Notes: a model not told the origin generated them from the sequence alone. 54,770 bases of DNA from Chloroflexota bacterium (GCA_016215025.1 JACRMI010000026.1:1-54770), one strand, 5' to 3'; shown: positions 31,599 to 40,975, numbered from the stretch's first letter. Numbers and translations: made by a program.

Positions 31599-34007
31599 AT
31601 GGCAAACATCGAACTACGCATTGAACAATTACTGAAACAACTCACGCTCAAAGAAAAAGTTGCGCTCTTGTCGGGCAAGGATGCGTGGAACACCGTTGCG
31701 ATTGAACGACTTGGCATTCCGTCGCTGACCATGAGCGATGGGCCGCACGGCGCGCGTCGCGATACACCGACGACGGCGTTTCCAACTGGCTCGGCCCTCG
31801 CCGCAACATGGAACGCAGAGCTAATCGAACGTGTGGGCGTGGCATTGGCAGAAGAAACGCTCGCGTCGAATTGCGATATTTTGTTGGGACCATGCGTCAA
31901 CATTGTCCGTCATCCACTCGCGGGGCGAAATTTTGAAGCGTACTCGGAAGACCCGTACCTCGCGGGTCGCATTGGCGTGGCGTGGGTCAAGGGCTTGCAG
32001 AGCAAAAATGTCGGCGCATCGCTCAAGCATTTTGCGTGCAACAACCAAGAGATTCTACGCTTTCGCGGCAGTTCAAACGTCGACGAGCGGACGCTGCGCG
32101 AAATTTATCTTTCGCAGTTTGAGATGATCGTCAAGGAAACCAATCCCTGGACGGTGATGTGTTCCTACAATCGACTCAACGGAATTTACGCGAGCGAGAA
32201 TCGTCATCTGCTCACCGAAATTTTGAAGGACGAATGGAATTACGATGGCGTCGTCGTGTCCGATTGGAACGCGAATCACACGACGATTGAATCGGTTAAG
32301 CATGGACTCGATCTCGAAATGCCAGGTCCCGCGCGTTACTATGGTCACTTGCTCGTCGAAGCGGTTGACAATTGGCAGCTCGATGCGCAAGTGATTGACA
32401 ACGCCGCGCGGCGGTTGTTGCGCATGATCGTTCGCTCAGGACGTGCCATCGATGCACCGCGCCCAGCGGGAAGCGTGAACACGATCGAGCATCAACAACT
32501 CGCACGTTTGACTGCCGAAGAATCGATTACGTTGCTGAAAAACGAAAATGCGATTCTGCCGCTGCGCGCAAAATCGATTGCCGTCATCGGCCCGAATGCC
32601 GTCGACTGGCAAATTACGGGCGGCGGAAGCTCGCGCGTCGAATCGCCGTATCGCGTGTCGCCGCTCGCTGCGCTCAAAGCGAAGCTCGGCGATAGCGTCA
32701 AAGTCGAATACGCGCAGGGCTGCGATAACTATATCGAGCCGCCGAAAATCAAATCGGAATGGCTGACGTTGACGCTGCAAGTTTTCGACAACGCTGATTT
32801 TGGAGGCGAACCCGTCATCGCGCATTCTGTGCCAATGCTCGATCAGTGGTGGTGGAAAGATGCGCTGAGTCGGTATGTCACGTTTGAAAATTTTTCGGCG
32901 CGATGGAGCGGCAAACTTGTCGTGCCAGACACAGGCAGATACGTTTTCAAATTTAGCAACTCGGCGCACGGGCGTGTGTTCATCGATGGTCAAGCTGTGT
33001 TCGATCAAGACAACAGCATCACGCGAACCGCATCCGAGCATCAGTATGATCTAGTCGAACTAGATTTCGTCGGCGGGCGCGCATACGATTTGCGCGTCGA
33101 ATTCGTCAAGCGCACCGACGATAATTTTGCGTTCGTCCACGCTGGCATGGAACGCAAGTATCGTCCTCACGAAGACCAACGCATTCCACGCGCGGTCGAA
33201 TTGGCAAAGCGCAGTGATGTTGCGCTGGTGTTTGTCGGTGATTCGGAAAATTACGAGACCGAGGGCGGCGACCGACCGCACATGGATTTGGTAAACGCGC
33301 AGAATGAACTCGTGCGCGCAGTCGCACACGCGAATCCGAACACGGTTGTCGTGCTGAACGTCGGCGCGCCGGTCACCATGCCGTGGATCGATGAAGTGTC
33401 TGCCATCGTGCTGGGATATTTATCGGGCATGGAAGGCGGCAATGCGGTCGCGAGCGTTTTATGCGGCGAGGTGAATCCGTCGGGCAAACTGCCGGTGACA
33501 TTTCCAAAACGATTGCAAGACACGCCTGCGTTTGTGAATTACCCAGGCACGCGCGAGGTGTTGTACGGCGAAGGCGTCTTTGTCGGCTATCGCTGGTATG
33601 ATGCGCGCGACATTGCGCCACTGTTTCCGTTCGGACACGGCTTGTCGTACACGACGTTCGAGTACGGCGATTTGCGCGCGCCACAAGCGACGAGAATTGG
33701 CGAGTCGATTCAGATTGCGGTGACGATCAAGAATACGGGTGCCGTGGCGGGCAAAGAAATCGTCCAAGTGTACGTGCGCGATGTGGAATCGGCGCTCGCG
33801 CGTCCGCCAAAGGAATTGAAGCGTTTTGCCAAAGTTGCGCTCAACCCAGGCGAATCGCAAATGCTCACGTTCACGCTCGACGAGCGCGCGTTCGCGTTCT
33901 ACGATGTGACGCAGGCGCGGTGGGTGGTCGAACCAGGCGAGTTTGAAATTCTCGTCGGCAGTTCGTCACAGGATATTCGACAGAGCGCATCGATCAAATT
34001 GATGTAG
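31599..34007 (+). CDS. GH3 beta-glucosidase with inserted PA14 domain
   Basis: ATG 31599 follows TTGGAGAA; the frame opens earlier but inside the GH1 gene. The 802-residue cytoplasmic enzyme has a GH3 barrel with MSDGPHGAR, GPCVNIVRHPLAGRNFEAYSEDP, and the nucleophile D222 in VVVSDWNANH. An alpha/beta sandwich follows, interrupted by a PA14 domain (about 385-520, ARWSGKLVVPDTGRYVFKFSNSAHGRVFIDG). The fibronectin III-like end carries VYVRDVESALARPPKELKRFAKV. Enzymes of this layout (for example KmBglI, DesR) cleave beta-glucosides, with the PA14 domain shaping acceptor length. It is the last gene of the sugar operon; no hairpin with T-tract follows closely. Confidence 0.92.
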   Translation: MANIELRIEQLLKQLTLKEKVALLSGKDAWNTVAIERLGIPSLTMSDGPHGARRDTPTTAFPTGSALAATWNAELIERVGVALAEETLASNCDILLGPCVNIVRHPLAGRNFEAYSEDPYLAGRIGVAWVKGLQSKNVGASLKHFACNNQEILRFRGSSNVDERTLREIYLSQFEMIVKETNPWTVMCSYNRLNGIYASENRHLLTEILKDEWNYDGVVVSDWNANHTTIESVKHGLDLEMPGPARYYGHLLVEAVDNWQLDAQVIDNAARRLLRMIVRSGRAIDAPRPAGSVNTIEHQQLARLTAEESITLLKNENAILPLRAKSIAVIGPNAVDWQITGGGSSRVESPYRVSPLAALKAKLGDSVKVEYAQGCDNYIEPPKIKSEWLTLTLQVFDNADFGGEPVIAHSVPMLDQWWWKDALSRYVTFENFSARWSGKLVVPDTGRYVFKFSNSAHGRVFIDGQAVFDQDNSITRTASEHQYDLVELDFVGGRAYDLRVEFVKRTDDNFAFVHAGMERKYRPHEDQRIPRAVELAKRSDVALVFVGDSENYETEGGDRPHMDLVNAQNELVRAVAHANPNTVVVLNVGAPVTMPWIDEVSAIVLGYLSGMEGGNAVASVLCGEVNPSGKLPVTFPKRLQDTPAFVNYPGTREVLYGEGVFVGYRWYDARDIAPLFPFGHGLSYTTFEYGDLRAPQATRIGESIQIAVTIKNTGAVAGKEIVQVYVRDVESALARPPKELKRFAKVALNPGESQMLTFTLDERAFAFYDVTQARWVVEPGEFEILVGSSSQDIRQSASIKLM

Positions 34008-34034
34008 AGTTCCCGATCTAAAGCACAAATCCTG

Positions 34035-34062
34035 TTGACATTTTTAGAGAGCATGATATACT
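34035..34062 (+). promoter_or_regulatory. Sigma-70 promoter with extended -10
   Basis: TTGACA (34035-34040), 16-nt spacer, TATACT (34057-34062) preceded by TGA, giving a TGN-type extended -10. It starts the transcript for the ABM-like and acyl-CoA ligase genes after a leader of about 270 nt. Confidence 0.7.
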
Positions 34063-34159
34063 TGGGGCATAGACGAATCTTTGACTGAGTAGTCTCTGGT
34101 CTGGATTGACAAAGGGGTCAGACATGACTGTCGCCCGTTTGTTAGCTCATCAAACATTT

Positions 34160-34211
34160 CACACCTGCGCGTCGCGCGTCCTGAACGAAAGGATTGCGCT
34201 GACCGCAGGTG
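34160..34211 (+). promoter_or_regulatory. Structured 5' leader hairpin
   Basis: ACACCTGCG (34160-34168) pairs with CGCAGGTGT (34203-34211) across 34 nt that include GCGCGTCGCGCG. It lies in the untranslated leader 34063-34337, which otherwise holds no gene. It does not match a riboswitch I recognise. Confidence 0.4.
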
Positions 34212-34337
34212 TTTGCGTTTCTAGTGAAATATAGTGGACAAGATCGGACATGAACCATACCAGAATTGATTGGTCCGATGATTCGGGGTGAGGGACGAAT
34301 AATCGAACCGCTTGAACAAGTTAGCAAGGAGGATGAC

Positions 34338-34631
34338 ATGTACGCTAGATTGGTCATCGCACAAGTCAAGCCAGACAAAATGGATGACTTGATCCGCATC
34401 TATCGAGATTCGATTGTGCCAGCGGCTAAACAGCAAAAAGGTTGCAAAGGCGCATACCTAATGACGGATCCAACCACAGGTAAAGCCTTCTCGGAGGTTA
34501 TTTGGGAAACAGAAGCCGATATGAAGGCAGGCGAAGCGAGTGGCTATTTGAATGAGCAAATTGCCAAGGTCTCAGCCACATTCGTGAGTCCGCCAATCAC
34601 AGAGCGATATGAGATTAGCGTTCAAGCCTAA
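34338..34631 (+). CDS. Small ABM-like (dimeric alpha/beta barrel) protein
   Basis: The start ATG 34338 has a strong AAGGAGGATGAC upstream; the frame open from 34266 is not used. The 97-residue protein (YARLVIAQVKPDKMDDLIRIYRDSIVPAAKQQKGCKGAYLM...) has the antibiotic-biosynthesis-monooxygenase fold pattern of a ferredoxin-like strand-helix repeat with a central ALIGN-like GCKGAYL. Such proteins are usually dimeric and range from quinol monooxygenases to heme or lipid handling. The function here is unknown; it is co-transcribed with the acyl-CoA ligase. The 134-nt gap after it shows no structure. Confidence 0.65.
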   Translation: MYARLVIAQVKPDKMDDLIRIYRDSIVPAAKQQKGCKGAYLMTDPTTGKAFSEVIWETEADMKAGEASGYLNEQIAKVSATFVSPPITERYEISVQA

Positions 34632-34765
34632 GTTCGTACGTAAGTAACCCAAGTCAGGTCGTAAAGATCGTCCCTCACTCCAGCATTGCTAGCAATATTT
34701 TGTTCCGTCCAGTTCTTCACTTGCAAACAAAAAAACAAGCGATCAATTTTGCGAAGGAGGTATCT

Positions 34766-36460
34766 ATGAGCGAAGCGAGTTTCAAACCCTGGCTCAAATT
34801 CTACGAGCCAGGCGTTCCAGAGACGCTCGCTATTCCGGCGCACACATTACACGCGTCTTTGAGCAACGCAGCAAAAAAGTTTCCGAACAACAGCGCCATT
34901 ATTTTTTTCGACAGCAAGATGACGTATCGCGAACTTGACGAAGCGGCAACGCGGTTTGCCGTCGCGCTCCAGAAGTTGGGCGTGAAAAAGGGCGACCGCG
35001 TGATGGTGTACATGCCGAATACGCCGCAATTCGTCATCGCCTTCTACGGCATCTTGCGCGCGGGCGCGATTGTCGTGCCGACCAACCCGCAGTACGTTCC
35101 GCGCGAACTCGCGTACCAAGCCACCGATAGCGGCGCAGAAACCGTTATCGCGCTCACGATGAACTGGAAAACGATCAAAGAGGCGCGCGGTCAATCGCCC
35201 TACAAGCGCATCATCTTGTGCAACATCAAGGAATATTTTCCGCCGCTGCTCAAATTCCTGTTTACGGTGGCGAAAGAAAAGAAAGAAGGACATCGACCGG
35301 ACGTCAGCGGCGAGCAAGGCGTCTTTGATTTTCAGACGCTGCTCAAGACGACGGGGAATCTCACCCCGGTCGAGGTGAATCAAAATGATGTCGCCGTCCT
35401 GGGTTATACTGGCGGAACGACTGGCGTTTCCAAAGGCGCGATGCTCAGCCATCGCAATCTGGTCGCGCAAGCTGTGATTACCCTGTGTTGGTTCACCACC
35501 AGCAAGCCCGGCGAAGATGTGTTCATGGGGGCGCTACCACTCTTTCATAGCTTCGGCATGACGTGCGTCATGAACACCGCCGTCCATAACGGTGCTGCGA
35601 TGGTTCTCGTCCCCAATCCACGCGACCTGCCGAGCGTCTTGAAAGCCGCGCACAAACATCGTCCCACGATTTTTAGCGGCGTGCCGACAATGTATGCCAC
35701 GATCAACAATTTCAAAGACGTGAAAAAATACGATCTCACCTCGATCAAACAATGTTGCAGCGGCGCAGCTCCTTTACCCGAACAAGTGCAGCTCACTTTC
35801 GAAGCGACCACGGGCGGCAAACTAGTCGAAGGTTTTGGTCTCACCGAAACGTGTTCGCCGACGCACATCAATCCGTTGAGCGGCACACGCAAAATCGGAA
35901 CGATTGGCGTACCGGTGCCCAATACAATTGCGAAAATCGTGCATCCAGAAACCGGCGCGGATTTACCATGCGGCGAAATCGGTGAGATTGCGATTCAGAG
36001 TCCGCAGATCATGCTGGGTTATTGGAACAAGCCCGATGAAACCGCAAAGGTGATGTTGCCAGGAAATTTTTTCCTGACTGGCGATTTGGGAAAAATGGAT
36101 GAGGATGGATTCTTTACCGTCGTCGACCGCAAGAAAGACATGTTCATCGTCGGCGGCTTTAACGTCTATCCGCGCGAGATCGAAGAGGTGCTGTTCAAAC
36201 ATCCCAAAGTGGCAGAAGCCGCCGCCGTTGGCATCCCCGATATTCAGCGCGGCGAAAACATCAAGGCATACATCGTGCTCAAGCCCGGCGAGACAGCCAC
36301 AGCCGACGAAATCATCGCGTACTGTCGTGAGAATCTCACGCGCTACAAAGTCCCACGCGAGGTGGAATTCCGCGACGCGTTGCCCAAAACGTTGGTCGGC
36401 AAAGTCTTGCGCCGAACATTACGCGATGAGGAGTTGGCGAAGAAAGCGAAAGATACGTAA
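34766..36460 (+). CDS. fadD: Long-chain acyl-CoA ligase (AMP-forming)
   Basis: ATG 34766 follows GAAGGAGGT; the open frame to 34700 is ignored. The 564-residue adenylate-forming enzyme has all core motifs: the P-loop YTGGTTGVSKGAMLSHRN (about 209-226), GFGLTET (about 357-363), TGDLGKMDEDGFFTVVDRKKDM (about 438-459) and the C-terminal catalytic lysine in LPKTLVGKVLRR (about 540-551). It activates fatty acids with ATP and CoA for degradation or lipid synthesis. It stands alone with the ABM-like gene, with no other fatty-acid genes near. A hairpin with T-tract follows. Confidence 0.9.
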   Translation: MSEASFKPWLKFYEPGVPETLAIPAHTLHASLSNAAKKFPNNSAIIFFDSKMTYRELDEAATRFAVALQKLGVKKGDRVMVYMPNTPQFVIAFYGILRAGAIVVPTNPQYVPRELAYQATDSGAETVIALTMNWKTIKEARGQSPYKRIILCNIKEYFPPLLKFLFTVAKEKKEGHRPDVSGEQGVFDFQTLLKTTGNLTPVEVNQNDVAVLGYTGGTTGVSKGAMLSHRNLVAQAVITLCWFTTSKPGEDVFMGALPLFHSFGMTCVMNTAVHNGAAMVLVPNPRDLPSVLKAAHKHRPTIFSGVPTMYATINNFKDVKKYDLTSIKQCCSGAAPLPEQVQLTFEATTGGKLVEGFGLTETCSPTHINPLSGTRKIGTIGVPVPNTIAKIVHPETGADLPCGEIGEIAIQSPQIMLGYWNKPDETAKVMLPGNFFLTGDLGKMDEDGFFTVVDRKKDMFIVGGFNVYPREIEEVLFKHPKVAEAAAVGIPDIQRGENIKAYIVLKPGETATADEIIAYCRENLTRYKVPREVEFRDALPKTLVGKVLRRTLRDEELAKKAKDT

Positions 36461-36465
36461 AAAGA

Positions 36466-36530
36466 ATTGGACGCAGATGATCGCGGATGCACGCAGACGA
36501 AAATCTTATCTGCGTTTTTCCGCGTCCAAT
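36466..36530 (+). terminator. Nested palindrome/terminator after fadD
   Basis: Outer arms ATTGGACGC (36466-36474) and GCGTCCAAT (36522-36530); inner arms ACGCAGA (36491-36497) and TCTGCGT (36509-36515) followed by TTTTTC. The inner stem plus T-tract can end the fadD transcript. The outer GGACGCAGAT-type ends resemble a dispersed repeat. The remaining bases to 36620 show nothing. Confidence 0.7.
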
Positions 36531-36620
36531 AGATTTCAATTTCGGAAGCAAAAACCAAGGCCCGCTTAATCAGCGACCATGCTCTACATAGTGCGCGGAC
36601 GCCTTTCCGCGCCAATACAA

Positions 36621-36654
36621 AAACCCGACAGGATTTGCGAAACCTGTCGGGTTT
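36621..36654 (-). terminator. Rho-independent terminator of the ribosomal operon
   Basis: AAACCCGACAGG (36621-36632) and CCTGTCGGGTTT (36643-36654), a perfect 12-bp stem with a 10-nt loop. On the minus strand it is followed by more T (GGGTTTTTG), 12 nt after the rpsI stop. Confidence 0.88.
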
Positions 36655-36665
36655 GATGTTCGCGA

Positions 36666-37061
36666 TTAACGCTTGGTGTATTGCTTTGCCTTGCGAGCTT
36701 TTTTCAAGCCCGGTTTCTTTCGTTCTTTTTCACGCATATCGCGGGTTAGCAAACCTGCTTTGCGCAAAGGACTTTTAAATGTTGCGTCGGCTGCCAAGAG
36801 CGCTCGCGCCAATCCCAGCGAGACCGCTTCCGATTGACCCACCGGACCACCGCCCTTGACCAGCACCGTGATCGTAAAACGCGCTTCGTTCTGCGTCGCC
36901 TTGAGCGGACTCGAAGCGTGATTACTCAGATTCAACTCTGGGAAATATTCCCCCATCGGTTTTTCATTCACCGTGAACGCGCCGGAGCCGGCAAACAAAC
37001 GCACGCGCGCTACCGCCGATTTTCTTCGACCAACACCTTCGTAGTATTTTCCAGTTGCCAT
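36666..37061 (-). CDS. rpsI: 30S ribosomal protein S9
   Basis: The start ATG 37061 lies 2 nt after the rplM stop, and its GGAGG is formed by the last codons of rplM (Leu-Glu-Val), so the two are coupled. The 131-residue protein has the family ending KKPGLKKARKAKQYTKR, whose C-terminal arginine reaches the P-site tRNA, and the core GRRKSAVARVRL and GGGPVGQSEAV. It is the last gene of the cluster. The frame runs open upstream into rplM but that is not used. Confidence 0.96.
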   Translation of the reverse strand: MATGKYYEGVGRRKSAVARVRLFAGSGAFTVNEKPMGEYFPELNLSNHASSPLKATQNEARFTITVLVKGGGPVGQSEAVSLGLARALLAADATFKSPLRKAGLLTRDMREKERKKPGLKKARKAKQYTKR

Positions 37062-37063
37062 GA

Positions 37064-37492
37064 CTAAACCTCCAACGTCTTTGGCTTTTGCGCCACGTGT
37101 CGATGATCCGCGCCTTTGTACACTTTCAATTTCTTGAAAATCTCGCGACCGAGACGCCCCTTGGGCAACATCCCCCACACGGCCGCTTTGATGACGCGGT
37201 CAGGATGCTTTTCCAACTGATCTCGCAAAAGCGTCGTTTTCATTCCACCGGGATAGCCCGAATGATGATGATACGCTTTCACGTCCAGTTTTTTACCGGT
37301 GACCGTGATCTTGCCCGCATTGAGCACAATCACATAATCGCCACAATCGAGGTGCGGCGTATAAATTACCTTGTGCTTGCCCTTGAGTATTTTGGCAATT
37401 CCTGAGGCAAGTCGGCCGAGGTTTTTGCCTTCGGCGTTGACGACGTACCATTCCCGTTTAATATCGGCGGGCTTGGTGTTAAATGTTTTCAT
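37064..37492 (-). CDS. rplM: 50S ribosomal protein L13
   Basis: ATG 37492 opens the normal N terminus ([20 protein letters not shown]); an in-frame start at 37573 lies in the spacer and is rejected. The 142-residue length is typical. Motifs [26 protein letters not shown] and [22 protein letters not shown] are standard. The rplM-rpsI pair is separated from truA by a repeat hairpin. L13 is an early assembly protein of the large subunit. Confidence 0.96.
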   Translation of the reverse strand: MKTFNTKPADIKREWYVVNAEGKNLGRLASGIAKILKGKHKVIYTPHLDCGDYVIVLNAGKITVTGKKLDVKAYHHHSGYPGGMKTTLLRDQLEKHPDRVIKAAVWGMLPKGRLGREIFKKLKVYKGADHRHVAQKPKTLEV

Positions 37493-37499
37493 CCTTCGC

Positions 37500-37572
37500 T
37501 CCGATAAAGTGACGTGTGACGTGTGACGTGATGGTTTCCCGTCATGACTGTGCGTAGTTCGCACAGCCATCA
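37500..37572 (-). repeat. Stop-anchored 7-mer hairpin array (GTGACGT) with CTGTGC/GCACAG module
   Basis: On the plus strand GTGACGT is repeated three times (37509-37530), ending GTGATGG; the inverted arm CCATCAC covers the truA stop codon. The centre carries CTGTGC (37548-37553)/GCACAG (37561-37566), nearly the same module as at 8608-8636. Confidence 0.8.
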
Positions 37573-38322
37573 CCCGATCCTCGTCACCTGTCGTTCATAT
37601 TTCACTTGGGTCAAACACAACCCTTGCGGCGGGACTGCTTCGCCCGCGCGTATTTTTCTTTCGAGCACCTGCGAGAACTCGGCGATGCTCAACGTGCCTT
37701 TGCCCACTTGCAGCAATGTTCCAACAATTCGACGTACCATGCGGTACAAGAATGCATTTGCTTCAATTTCGATCAAGACCTGGTCGCCGTGTCGCTCGAC
37801 TTGCGCACGATACACTCGCCGAACGGTGTTGTCGCCGCGCGGCGGAGTCCCAAATGCGCCGAAATCTTTTTCGCCGATGAGACACCGTGCTGCCGCGTTC
37901 ATCGCATCGACATCAAGCGGCTCGGACACAAGCAACGCATATCGTTCGTTGAGCGGCGACCGAATCACATGATTCAGGATCGTGTACCGATAGGTGCGAC
38001 TCGTGGCGTTGTAGCGCGCCGAAAAGTCCGGCGCGACCTGGGTCAATGATCGTATCGAAATATCGTTTGGTAAAACGGCGTTCAGGGCGCGGTGTAAAAT
38101 CTCTAACGGTTTTTCCCAAGCCGAATCGAAATGTGCGCCCTGCCCGCTGGCATGAACACCGGCGTCCGTTCGTCCAGCGCCCATCACGCGAATCCGCTTC
38201 GCGTCTCCGGTGATCTTGTGTAACGCGCGCTCCAGTTCGCCTTGAACCGTGCGTTGGTTGCGCTGGAGTTGAAATCCTGCAAAATCAGTGCCGTCGTACT
38301 CAACAATTGCTAATAGTCTCAT
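37570..38322 (-). CDS. truA: tRNA pseudouridine38-40 synthase
   Basis: The 250-residue protein has the TruA start [30 protein letters not shown] and the catalytic aspartate in [14 protein letters not shown]. The ending is [21 protein letters not shown]. It modifies uridines in the anticodon arm of many tRNAs. It commonly follows rplQ in this operon in Gram-positive bacteria and relatives. Both its first codons (ATGAGACTATTAG) and last codons lie within flanking repeat arrays. Confidence 0.95.
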   Translation of the reverse strand: MRLLAIVEYDGTDFAGFQLQRNQRTVQGELERALHKITGDAKRIRVMGAGRTDAGVHASGQGAHFDSAWEKPLEILHRALNAVLPNDISIRSLTQVAPDFSARYNATSRTYRYTILNHVIRSPLNERYALLVSEPLDVDAMNAAARCLIGEKDFGAFGTPPRGDNTVRRVYRAQVERHGDQVLIEIEANAFLYRMVRRIVGTLLQVGKGTLSIAEFSQVLERKIRAGEAVPPQGLCLTQVKYERQVTRIG

Positions 38323-38410
38323 AGTCGATTCGTCTTGTAGTCATATAGTCGATTAGTCAAAGGTTGACTAGTTGACTACTCGACTATTTGACTAGGTGAC
38401 TAGAAGACTA
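38314..38410 (-). repeat. Stop-anchored 8-mer repeat hairpin (TAGTCNNN)
   Basis: On the sense strand the rplQ stop TAG (38410-38408) begins the first TAGTC; six TAGTC units follow at exactly 8-nt spacing, then a short loop, then GACTA units that extend into the first codons of truA. Same unit as 4203-4282 and 46826-46904. Confidence 0.85.
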
Positions 38411-38770
38411 GCTTTCCCGATCCACCAATTCCATGATGACGACTGGCGCGGCATCGCCCAAGCGTGGACCCACTTTGAACAAACGCGTGTAGCCACCGGC
38501 GCGTTCTTTGTAGCGCGGACCAAGCTTCTCAAAGAGTTTCTTGGTGATGGCGGGATCCGTGATGGTGCGCGCGGCAAGTCGGCGGGCATGAACGTCGCCG
38601 CGCTTTGCCAGCGTGATAAGTTTTTCGGCATCCGCACGAACGGCTTTGGCTTTGGCTTCAGTCGTTTCGATGCGTTCGTGTCGAAAAAGTTCAGTAATCA
38701 AATTTCGGAAGAGGGCTTCGCGGTGAGACGAATCCCGTCCCAACGTCCGCCCTGCAATACGATGTCGCAT
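38408..38770 (-). CDS. rplQ: 50S ribosomal protein L17
   Basis: The 120-residue protein has the family start [42 protein letters not shown] and the end [25 protein letters not shown]. It lies 6 nt after rpoA, the usual pair. Its TAG stop forms the first unit of the following repeat array. Confidence 0.96.
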   Translation of the reverse strand: MRHRIAGRTLGRDSSHREALFRNLITELFRHERIETTEAKAKAVRADAEKLITLAKRGDVHARRLAARTITDPAITKKLFEKLGPRYKERAGGYTRLFKVGPRLGDAAPVVIMELVDRES

Positions 38771-38776
38771 TTCTCT

Positions 38777-39775
38777 TTATTCCCCTTCAGCGGGCGTTTC
38801 AGTATCCCCGCCATCTTCCGACGGAGCAAACACGTCGGGGGCGGGCTGGATCGTATCCAGATAACCCTTGGCTTGCAATCGTTCCATCAACTCATCGAGC
38901 GATTTCTGTCCAAAGTTGCGGATGGCAAGAATTTCGTCCTTGCCCTTTTGCAATCGTTCCAGAACTTCGCCGACCTTGGTAATGCTGGCGCGCTTCAAGC
39001 AATTGTACGCCCGTACGGACAATTCTAGTTCTTCGATTGGCGTGTCGTATACGCGGCTTGGAATTTCAGATTCGGGTGCGGCTTCCACTTCGACTTCACC
39101 GGCGAATCCGGCGACCAAGCCAAAATGTTTGACCAACATCTTCGCCGCTTCGGTCAACGCTTCGCGTGGCGTAATCGAACCATCGGTCCAGACTTCCATG
39201 ATGAGATTGTCGAAATTGGTCATCTGCCCGACGCGAGCAGGCTCAACTCGAAAATTCGATTTTTTGACCGGGCTATAAACCGCATCGATTGGAATCTCGT
39301 CGATGGGTAACTTGCCGCGTTCTTCGGCGGGCGAATAGCCCTTGCCGCGTTGAACGGTCAAGTCCATGTCGATGGATGCGTCGTCGGAGTCGAGCGTAAG
39401 CAAATGCTGATCGGGATTGATCAACTCGACCTGCGCAGGCAACTGAATATCGCCAGCCGTAACCGAGCCACGTCCCTTGGCTTCCAAATGCAAACGAACC
39501 GACTGTTCGCCTTCGTGCAATTTGAATCGCAATTGCTTGACGTTCAAAATCAACGCCGTCAAATCTTCTTTTGCGTGCGGAATCGGCGTAAACTCGTGAT
39601 GCACGCCTTCGACCTTGATCGAGGAAGCGGCGGCACCTGTTAACGACGCGAGCAAAACTCGGCGCAGCGCATTACCGAGCGTGACTCCATAGCCACTTTC
39701 CAATGGACCAATTAAAAATTTTCCGTAACTCTTTGATGATGCTTCCGCTTCAATTTTAGGCAAAACTGCTTCCAA
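38777..39775 (-). CDS. rpoA: RNA polymerase alpha subunit
   Basis: The 332-residue protein starts at a TTG (39775) behind AGGAGG. The N-terminal domain (about 1-230) has the assembly motif GYGVTLGNALRRVLLASL and GAVY-like segments. A linker with VEVEAAPESEIPSRVYDTP leads to the C-terminal domain (about 250-310: TPIEELELSVRAYNCLKRASITKVGEVLERLQKGKDEIL), which contacts UP elements and activators. A short acidic tail ends the chain. The rare start codon may hold expression down relative to ribosomal proteins. Confidence 0.96.
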   Translation of the reverse strand: MEAVLPKIEAEASSKSYGKFLIGPLESGYGVTLGNALRRVLLASLTGAAASSIKVEGVHHEFTPIPHAKEDLTALILNVKQLRFKLHEGEQSVRLHLEAKGRGSVTAGDIQLPAQVELINPDQHLLTLDSDDASIDMDLTVQRGKGYSPAEERGKLPIDEIPIDAVYSPVKKSNFRVEPARVGQMTNFDNLIMEVWTDGSITPREALTEAAKMLVKHFGLVAGFAGEVEVEAAPESEIPSRVYDTPIEELELSVRAYNCLKRASITKVGEVLERLQKGKDEILAIRNFGQKSLDELMERLQAKGYLDTIQPAPDVFAPSEDGGDTETPAEGE

Positions 39776-39791
39776 CGCGGAACCTCCTGGT

Positions 39792-39887
39792 TCAGTCTAG
39801 TTCAATAGTGCGATAGTGGCTAGTGCGATAGTTACGGGTCGCTAAGCAACTAACGCACTAACGAACTATCCAACTGTTGCACTAACT
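39792..39887 (-). repeat. Stop-anchored 8-mer repeat hairpin (GTTAGTGC type)
   Basis: After the rpsD stop TAA, units GTTAGTGC, GATAGTTC, GTTAGTGC and GTTAGTTG recur at 8-nt intervals, then the inverted arm with CTATCGCA and CTAGCCA units. It ends 5 nt or so before the AGGAGG of rpoA. Confidence 0.75.
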
Positions 39888-40523
39888 TTACCGGCTGTAA
39901 TACTCGACGATTAGTTGTTCTTTCAACGGTGTATCAATCTGTTGGCGCGAAGGCAAATTCACAACGCTGCCTGACCAATTCGCCGCGTCTAAGGTAAGCC
40001 ATTCCGAAACGGAATGACGCGACAATTCTTTTTCCATCGCTTGGAAATAATTGCTCTTGCGGCTATTGGGCAAAACTGTAATCACATCGCCCGCGCTGAG
40101 CAAATAGGATGGGACGTTGATCGGTTTGCCGTTGACGCTAAAATGGCCGTGCAAGACGAGTTGGCGCGCGGCTTTGCGGCTAGGCGCAAACCCGAGTCGA
40201 TACGCCACGTTATCCAATCGGCGTTCCAAACATTGGAGCAACGCAACGCCAGTGACGCCCGTGCTGCGCGCCGCTTCGGTGAAATAGCGGCGGAACTGTC
40301 GCTCGAAAACGCCGTAGATGCGACGCGCTTTTTGTTTCTCGCGCAACTGATTGGCATAGTCGCTGCTCTTGCGACGGAATGATCCGGATTGTCCATGGGG
40401 TCCGGGCGGATAAGCTCGGCGTGCGACCGCGCACTTTTCGGTCATGCAGCGATCGCCTTTGAGATACAATTTTTCGCCTTCGCGGCGGCACTGCGCACAA
40501 ACGGATCCAATATATCGTGCCAT
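39888..40523 (-). CDS. rpsD: 30S ribosomal protein S4 (zinc-type)
   Basis: ATG 40523 after AGGAGG gives the normal start [21 protein letters not shown]; a longer open frame overlaps rpsK and is rejected. The 211-residue protein keeps four N-terminal cysteines (CAQC, then CMTEKC), so it is the zinc-binding form. The S4 RNA-binding domain includes [33 protein letters not shown]4 starts 30S assembly and often autoregulates the alpha operon. Confidence 0.96.
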   Translation of the reverse strand: MARYIGSVCAQCRREGEKLYLKGDRCMTEKCAVARRAYPPGPHGQSGSFRRKSSDYANQLREKQKARRIYGVFERQFRRYFTEAARSTGVTGVALLQCLERRLDNVAYRLGFAPSRKAARQLVLHGHFSVNGKPINVPSYLLSAGDVITVLPNSRKSNYFQAMEKELSRHSVSEWLTLDAANWSGSVVNLPSRQQIDTPLKEQLIVEYYSR

Positions 40524-40534
40524 AAATCCTCCTG

Positions 40535-40966
40535 CTAAACTCGACGCTTTTTGGGCGGACGACAACCATTGTGTGGGATGGGAGTTTGATCGGTGATCGA
40601 GCGAACGCGCATACCCGCTTGTTGCAACGCGCGGATCGCCGACTCTCGACCGGGTCCAGGTCCCTGAACCAATACGTCCACTTCGCGCAATCCCATTTCC
40701 AACGCCATCTTTGCCGTGTTCTGCGCGGCAACCTGTGCGGCGTAAGGCGTACTCTTGCGCGATCCCTTGAAGCCGTTGGAACCGGCACTGCCCCACACGA
40801 TGGTGTTGCCCTGGGTGTCGCTGAACGTCACGATAGTGTTGTTGAACGACGCTTGAATGTGGCAATGCCCGTAGGGTACCGCCTTGCGTTCCTTTTTGCC
40901 TCCGCGTCGCACCGGTCGACGTGCTGAACCAGATGCGCCTGAGGTTGTCTTTTGCTCTTCAGCCAT
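40535..40966 (-). CDS. rpsK: 30S ribosomal protein S11
   Basis: The 143-residue protein is slightly longer than usual because of a Ser/Thr/Lys-rich N-terminal tail (about 1-27). The core is normal: [39 protein letters not shown], and the C-terminal [33 protein letters not shown]. It starts behind TTGGAGG, right after a repeat hairpin, and forms part of the platform near the mRNA exit. Confidence 0.96.
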   Translation of the reverse strand: MAEEQKTTSGASGSARRPVRRGGKKERKAVPYGHCHIQASFNNTIVTFSDTQGNTIVWGSAGSNGFKGSRKSTPYAAQVAAQNTAKMALEMGLREVDVLVQGPGPGRESAIRALQQAGMRVRSITDQTPIPHNGCRPPKKRRV

Positions 40967-40975
40967 TGATCCTCC

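Noticed and set aside
34142..34399. Minus-strand frame across the leader of the ABM-like gene
   Set aside because: No binding site or domain; the region reads better as promoter plus structured leader.
39888..40865. 325-residue version of S4
   Set aside because: The extra N-terminal part overlaps rpsK in another frame; the ATG at 40523 with AGGAGG gives the normal S4.
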